64,000 nt of DNA, taken from contig OY282609.1 in NCBI GenBank assembly GCA_958298945.1, positions 35,747,212 through 35,811,211 on the forward strand, written 5' to 3'. Below the pieces are notes generated by a model. The model was not told the origin of the DNA. It saw only the letters and a list, made by a program, of their open reading frames with translations, and did not search any database. A program made the position numbers and the translations under genes. This DNA comes from Atherix ibis. Taxonomy: Eukaryota; Arthropoda; Insecta; Diptera; Athericidae. Shown here one piece after another: positions 59,105-64,000 of the stretch (within the stretch, counting starts at the first letter, position 1; each line of letters starts with the position of its first letter).

Positions 59105-59960
59105 GAATCTGTTCATCATTATCATCAACAGCGCAACAGCCGACAGTCCGGTCTAGGCTTGCTAAATCAAAGAACTCTAGGCATCCCGGCGTTGACACTG
59201 ACTAATATTTTTGAGTTTTTTGCGAAGGCAGGGCCTACAGTATTTTTTGGGACCATAAATGGAGCTACTGTAAACTTTCCGGGCAGCATCTTCTTCATTA
59301 TTACGAAGTAAGTGCCAATTCCACCGCAGCCTATTGCGCTTAATTTTATCTACAATCGGGCTGTCACAATCACTCTCTAGTATCTCTTGGATGGAGACAA
59401 GAGTTCGCAATGATTTTTGGTGAGAGCCCTATTGCCATAGAAAACATGAGGACTGACAAGACGAGTGACTTGTACAGCAGTGGCTTCGATGTTATAGTTA
59501 GAATTATCAAGCGAAATAATTTATACAGACTGAAATAGGCTTTGTTAGCTGGCAGCAGTCATACGGGGATCTCTTCCTCCATATTCCTATCGGCTACTAC
59601 TATTAACAATAAATAGGAAGATGATTTAGCTCTTCCAAAGCTATAATCTTCAATTTATTTGTGACTAGTTCCGGCTGGTTTTCTCTTCGGCGCTGACGCT
59701 GCCACCAAGTACTTTATTTTGTTTTTAGGATAGCTCTATTTGCCCTACAAGCGTGCTTACCTCTAACTCTGGAATCACTTTTTTCAGCGTAAAGTTAAAG
59801 AGAACTCATGAAAGAGCGTCTCCTTGCTGGAGACCACTGTTGATAGTAAATGGGTCTGAAAGGGGTTCGACTGTTTCTATTCTTCCTCTCACACCATTCA
59901 TAGTCAACCTAGTCAGTCAAATCAATTATTCTAGAATGCCAAACTCTCTCATAGATATGT
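59105..59960 (-). mobile_element. RTE-like LINE fragment RL6
   Basis: Minus strand: LTRLTMNGVRGRIETVEPLS, DPFTINSGLQQGDALSCVLF and NFTLKKVIPELE (59925-59750; usual NGLRQGDALACLLFNLALEK, nearly intact), a deletion past YADD, KNKIKYLVAASAPKRKPAGT (59730-59670), NMEEEIPV*LLPANKAYFSL (about 59590-59525), then the C-terminal part with SPIVDKIKRNRLRWNWHLLR (59360-59300; usual KIKxNRLRWAGHLxRM) and DAARKVYSSSIYGPKKYCRP. The 3' end near 59110 has the complement of gttgatgataatgatgaac. The 5' edge meets the tail of I2 at about 59960. Confidence 0.8.
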
Positions 59961-59965
59961 AGTGT

Positions 59966-61285
59966 TAGAGTTTGTTGTTGTTGTTTGTAAGGTCCCTCAG
60001 AAATGTGCCAGGGGCCACTTCAGAGCGCCACGACCTTGAAGCCATTTAGCGACTTGATAGTACGTGTGGAAAGTTATCTTAGAGACACTAGTCTATGGTT
60101 AGTAGTATAGAATATTGAGACTTTTGTTATATTTTGTGGAGCAGATTAATGTGTTATAGAAGTTTAAATAGGTGACTAGGGAATGGAGTTGTTGGGTCGA
60201 GGAGCTCCATAATTGAGAAATCCTGCTCGCGAAGTAATTTTTCGTTATGTGGCATTCATGTAGAATATGAATGATAGTGAAATGGGTGCCACGGGATCGG
60301 CATAAGGGATGATTGGTGTTGCCAAAAAGGAAGTTATGAGTAAGAGTACTATGTCTAATCCGGATTCTGGGGAGCTTCCGCGGCCAGAAATTTGGTATGC
60401 ATGTTGAATAGACTGGTTTATTGGTGGTTATCCAATGAGTCGACAAAAATGAGTCGCTATTGATCCAGCCATCGTGTCTGTGGATAGCCAATGGTGTTAG
60501 TTGCCGAAGCAGATTAGACGAGGCAGATTGGGAATGACTGTGATTACTGGTTTACGGAGTGGTCCTCCATCCAACTTGTCAGCACTTTCATTGCCCACAA
60601 TTCTCACATGCCCCGGCACCCATTGCACCTTGACACTATTATTGCTAAGTAGGCTATGACGAATTGTGCTAAGTACTGGGTCACTTGATGGGCTACAAAT
60701 AGATTTAAGGGCGGTAAGGCTGTCGCTAAAAATAATAACGCTCTGTTGGCTGAGAATATTGGTCGCAATTTCAATTGCCGTTTTGATGACCCACAGCTCC
60801 CTGTAATATGGAGCTGCCCTATGAGGGAAGATTCCCCAACATAGTGCGCGGGTGCTGTAAAAACAGTAAAAAAGTTCGACGACCGTAAAAGATGTAGTTT
60901 CGGTGTCAGCGGCGGCATCCGTGAACAACAGTCGATGATCTTTTAATCCGTCCAACTGTTCAAGGAAAAGTTTCCTATATGTGCATGGATCAGTACTAGC
61001 CTTCTTAAACCTGTCAAGAGAAGGAGACACTTTCAACTTTGTTCCCTAGCACGGTTTCCAATCTGGGTGTAGAAGGGAAGTTTGGAAAATGATGCGGAGG
61101 ATAGATGAATTGTCTTCAAGGTGGGATATTAGTAAGGATAGCGATGATCAATTCCTTTTTGGACTGGGAGAGATGATAATGTTTTTGAATCAATTGTGGA
61201 GAGGGTATATTGGAAGGAATAGGTTTTTATAAATTTAATTTAGGCGAGCTTTTGAAGATAGGAAAAAATGGGTTTGGACCAGTTT
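59966..61285 (-). mobile_element. I-clade LINE copy I2, 5'-truncated
   Basis: Minus strand: the RT thumb part (61250-61040), RNase H (60497-61036), the C-terminal Cys/His region (60491-60099) and the 3' untranslated part. It ends in (CAA)n (plus strand ttgttgttgttgttt, about 59972-59986), a simple-repeat tail as in I-type elements. It matches I1 along its full length; I1 lacks the CAA tail. It is 5'-truncated at about 61285, close to the point at which I1 is interrupted by the mariner. Confidence 0.85.
60497..61036 (-). pseudogene. RNase H domain of I2
   Basis: A 179-codon open frame. After PCTYRKLFLEQLDGLKDHRL comes LLFTDAAAD (first catalytic D), YYRELWVIKTAIEIATNILS (E), VIIFSDSLTALKSICSPSSD (D), HSLLSNNSVKVQWVPGHVRI (H) and VGNESADKLDGGPL (last D). 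All residues of the D-E-D-D set and the histidine are present, so this is the best preserved domain in the LINE, though without an RT it has no role. A frameshift near 60497 separates it from the C-terminal frame, which starts with RHDGWINSDSFLSTHWIT. Its continuation is RIRIRHSTLTHNFLFG. Confidence 0.85.
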
Positions 61286-63437
61286 CTATCTCTTTTTCTT
61301 TTGTTTTCGAAACGTCATGTCTGCCAATCGCCATTCACGGTAATTCTATACACGTGCCTTTGATCTGTGAGAATGTAGCATGACTCGGCATGCAGCAGTC
61401 TTTTAGTCTACTGCTCGCTCTCAATCATGATCAAACCAGCCGTTCCGAGCCTCTTTGCGGCTGGATTAGAGTATCCTTTCAGTCTTTCCAGGCTATTTTA
61501 ATAGCAACACGGTACTTGTATTAAGTCAAATCTTTCGTTCATCTACATTCGACGGCGAAGATGGTTTCGGAACTATTTTGCTCAATATTTAATTTGCCAT
61601 TGCCATCAGCGTAAATATACAGTAGATCTAAAACTTTCGCGAAAGAAAAATCTATACCATATATCCTTATTTTTTTGCAATGTAGGTTAGTTCACCGCTA
61701 TACCAATAACTCTATTATTGTCGGACTGAATGCTTCTCTCTAAAAAACTGAATGGAAACGTTTGGACAATAAAATAGGCTTTATTGAATCCCATCAGTCG
61801 AGCACAGATTTTTTCAGTCCACTCATTACTGGTCTCCAACAAAATGCAAATAATTTATAATTGAACTAAAAAGTAAAATAATGATGATAAATATAGCTCC
61901 ACTTTATACACTGCTGCGCTTTTATTTTACTACCACTTATTACTGTTTACCAGAACACTAAATTTATGTTACATTATATATTAATACTACGTGAATCGCT
62001 CATATATTCGTTCTTAGATATCAGCAAAATATATGACAGACCAACCAGATGGCGCTAACTTCATATCCATTGTGCCAGTAAATCTGGGTATTTATTATCA
62101 CAACTAATAGATGTTGCTCGTTGATGATCTTTAATACATTCTAGATCGTTAAATAGTATAGGTGATAGAATATTTTTGATCATATTATTTCCGTAATGTA
62201 ACAAAACCTGGATTTATTCATTTAAATTAAATAAAATCAATGTCTATCATTAACTACGTACTGACTAGAGATTTGATTGTATAAATTCTTAAATTTATTA
62301 AAGAATAACCATATTGTTGAATTATATCTAAATTTTTTTGCTGACTTTTTATATTATTACTCGTTTAACGTACTGGCAATTAATTTTCAAACAAACTATT
62401 ATAAAAATGTAAAAATTTTATAATAATAATAGATAAACAAACACATACATATATATGTTTTTAAACTAGTTGAAATAATAGAAGGAAAAAAATAGAAATG
62501 GATGTAAAATGAAATTTCTGTCCACAAAATGTATGAATGAATGCAATTGTAATTTATATGAATTGTATGACAGGAATTTAAGAAATATTGTTGTGAGATT
62601 CAGTGACTGTAGAAGAGCATAAATCTTTTATAATAATAGCACGTTGTGCAATATATTCTATTAGTATTTCTATTTAAGATTAAAGCATAGTAAATTTTAT
62701 GGACAACGTAAATGTTTGCAGCAGCGAAAGAAAAAACCGCCCACAAAAATTTGAACAAAAACTGACAAATTTCGTGTTTGCAAAGCTTTATTTCTCTTCT
62801 GTAAATACAAAAAAAAGAGGAACAAAAGATACAGAATAAATATTCCATAGTTTATATTTTGGAGGTCATGACATTTTGTGAATGGGTTGTCCATGAATAA
62901 TGTAAAGCGTAAAAGTATTTGAATTTTAATACATCTCCTCTCGAGAAAACACTCAATGCATGCATCATGTCCTAATATATGCATGTGTCTGGAAGACAAA
63001 TGTCCATAAACTTGTGTGTATGCACTTAAAAGATATATTTATTACAGAGTATGTAGCCAGATGCAAATATACAATTGTATTTTTATTAGCACTATCTAAC
63101 ATATTTCTCCAAGAAAAAACAAAGACAATAATAGCAAAAACCTTTAAAAACTTAGGAAGCTTGACTGTATACTAACAATTATTACGAAGGTGACATATAG
63201 ACATAATTCGTCATAAGAAATAATTTGTGAATTAAAAGGTAACCACTAATTTATTTAGGATTTCACAGTGCAATTTTCTTACCTAAGAAAATCCTCAAAT
63301 TTCGTACCTAAGAAAATACCCATCGAAACGTTTCCATGCTCGTCCTGATAATGACAAAATATGGTCAAGACCATTTCAAAATAAATTAAAAGAAAGAACA
63401 ACAAGTATGGTTAAGAATAAGTCTGCGGTCATAGAGT
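61286..63437. other. AT-rich stretch, unassigned
   Basis: 61290-61560 is more balanced in composition (ctctttgcggctggattaga) but unrecognised. The rest is AT-rich. Frames at 62600-62999 are chance Phe/Leu/Cys-rich readings. No element ends seen. Confidence 0.4.
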
Positions 63438-64000
63438 CAGTTATAGTTTATTATTTAACGTGATTTAGTTGCCCATGCTTTAGACCACAAGTCGCCTACG
63501 ACTATAGGAATCGAGATACGCTCAATCAACGCACCACCATTACTGGCAGTTAACAGATAGAATGAGTTACAAGCTGACTCTCCACCTGCTGGTGGCGAGG
63601 CCTATCAAACCTCTACTGTCATAAGCAGTGACAGTGCCCGAGATAAGTGCAATGCATTGCTACATTTGCTAGTTACCTCCCACCTGCGATCAGAAGATCG
63701 TACCCGCGACATGGGTATTAACCACAACCACCACGTAGCTGCCAAATGGCGCCGCACCTCGATTGGGCACAGTATATTCTACTGTGGGGCTCCCGATCCC
63801 CGTGGTACCCATTTTTGTTTTAAGAGTACTTTGGTTTGTACTCCGCTCGTAGAGCTACGGTAAGGAATCTTGTAAATTCCTAGGCACCGCTAAGCCAGCT
63901 CAGGTATGCAGGTTCGCCAAAACCCGAAGGTACAACCGGAATTGACCTTGGTATTTCAGCCGGTTGTAGCCACCCTGCGTGTCATTCACTCACTCATTCA
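63438..64000 (-). mobile_element. R1-clade LINE copy R1c (3' end, runs off window)
   Basis: Matches the 3' untranslated regions of R1a (7702-8157) and R1b (28128-28600): complement of gttaaataata at the end, caatcaacgcaccaccatta ctggcagtt, and cagtgacagtgcccgagata, gtttgtactccgctc, gttgtagccaccctgcgtgt. The end of ORF2 should begin just beyond base 64000. It contains parts (63620-63740) that R1b has lost. No coding sequence lies inside the window; the 68-codon plus-strand frame at 63657-63863 is a chance reading. Confidence 0.85.

Noticed and set aside
62600..62999. Overlapping frames of 82 and 100 codons on the minus strand
   Set aside because: Phe/Leu/Cys-rich, no motif, no context; chance readings.
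1..64000. CRISPR arrays, bacterial operons, rRNA genes
   Set aside because: No regularly spaced repeats, no ribosome-binding-site/gene spacing and no rRNA motifs; all coding motifs belong to insect-type transposons.

Overview
The window looks like nuclear DNA from an insect, most likely a fly. It is very AT-rich and contains no bacterial features. Nearly everything recognisable is a decayed copy of an insect-type transposable element: jockey, I and R1 clade LINEs, an endonuclease/reverse-transcriptase LINE of the RTE-like type, a Ty3/gypsy retrotransposon, several mariners and a pogo/Tigger element. The dipteran placement is an inference from this mixture. I found no intact host gene. One short open stretch at 4300-4452, behind a good 3' splice-site sequence, is the only candidate host exon.

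Layout from the left: a jockey LINE on the minus strand (J0, 182-2290); AT-rich DNA with a tRNA-like SINE head (3310-3392) and the possible exon; a 5'-truncated R1-clade LINE (R1a, 7190-8157); a second jockey family (J1, 8338-9995, minus); a gypsy relic with gag, integrase and a 3' LTR (10090-12938); RTE-like LINE pieces (RL1, 13731-14880) next to a Mos1-like mariner (14964-16222). After AT-rich DNA come RTE-like pieces in opposite orientations (RL2/RL3, 18590-20340), a rosa-like mariner (20440-21175), and an I-clade LINE (I1, 21827-25110) split by a mellifera-type mariner (23183-24426). Then follow a Tc1/mariner scrap (27115), a second R1 copy (R1b, 28128-29472), a mariner with unusually long inverted repeats (29473-30360), and another R1-clade C-terminal fragment with a piece of the RTE-like LINE inside it (32950-33485), followed by RL4.

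The right half has jockey copies J2 (37885-39080), J3 (42210-46700, the longest, split by a pogo/Tigger element at 44447-45774) and J4 (48712-49760), a mariner relic (46893-47660), RL5 (53090-54640), RL6 (59105-59960), a second I-clade copy (I2, 59966-61285) and the 3' end of a third R1 copy running off the window (63438-64000).

There is no gene network. The relationships are genealogical: repeated families (three R1 copies with one 3' end, four jockey copies, two I copies, at least six RTE-like pieces) and nested insertions whose order can be read. All ORFs carry stops, frameshifts or deletions. Coordinates of degraded elements were found by eye and are usually good to about 10-50 bases; exact ends are given where terminal repeats or target duplications fix them. 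I did not find a convincing undescribed system. The most notable signals are nested insertions with recoverable reading frames, a cluster of long quasi-palindromes in one jockey family, recurrent short duplications, a heat-shock-element/TATA arrangement in the LTR, and the mariner with about 143-base inverted arms.
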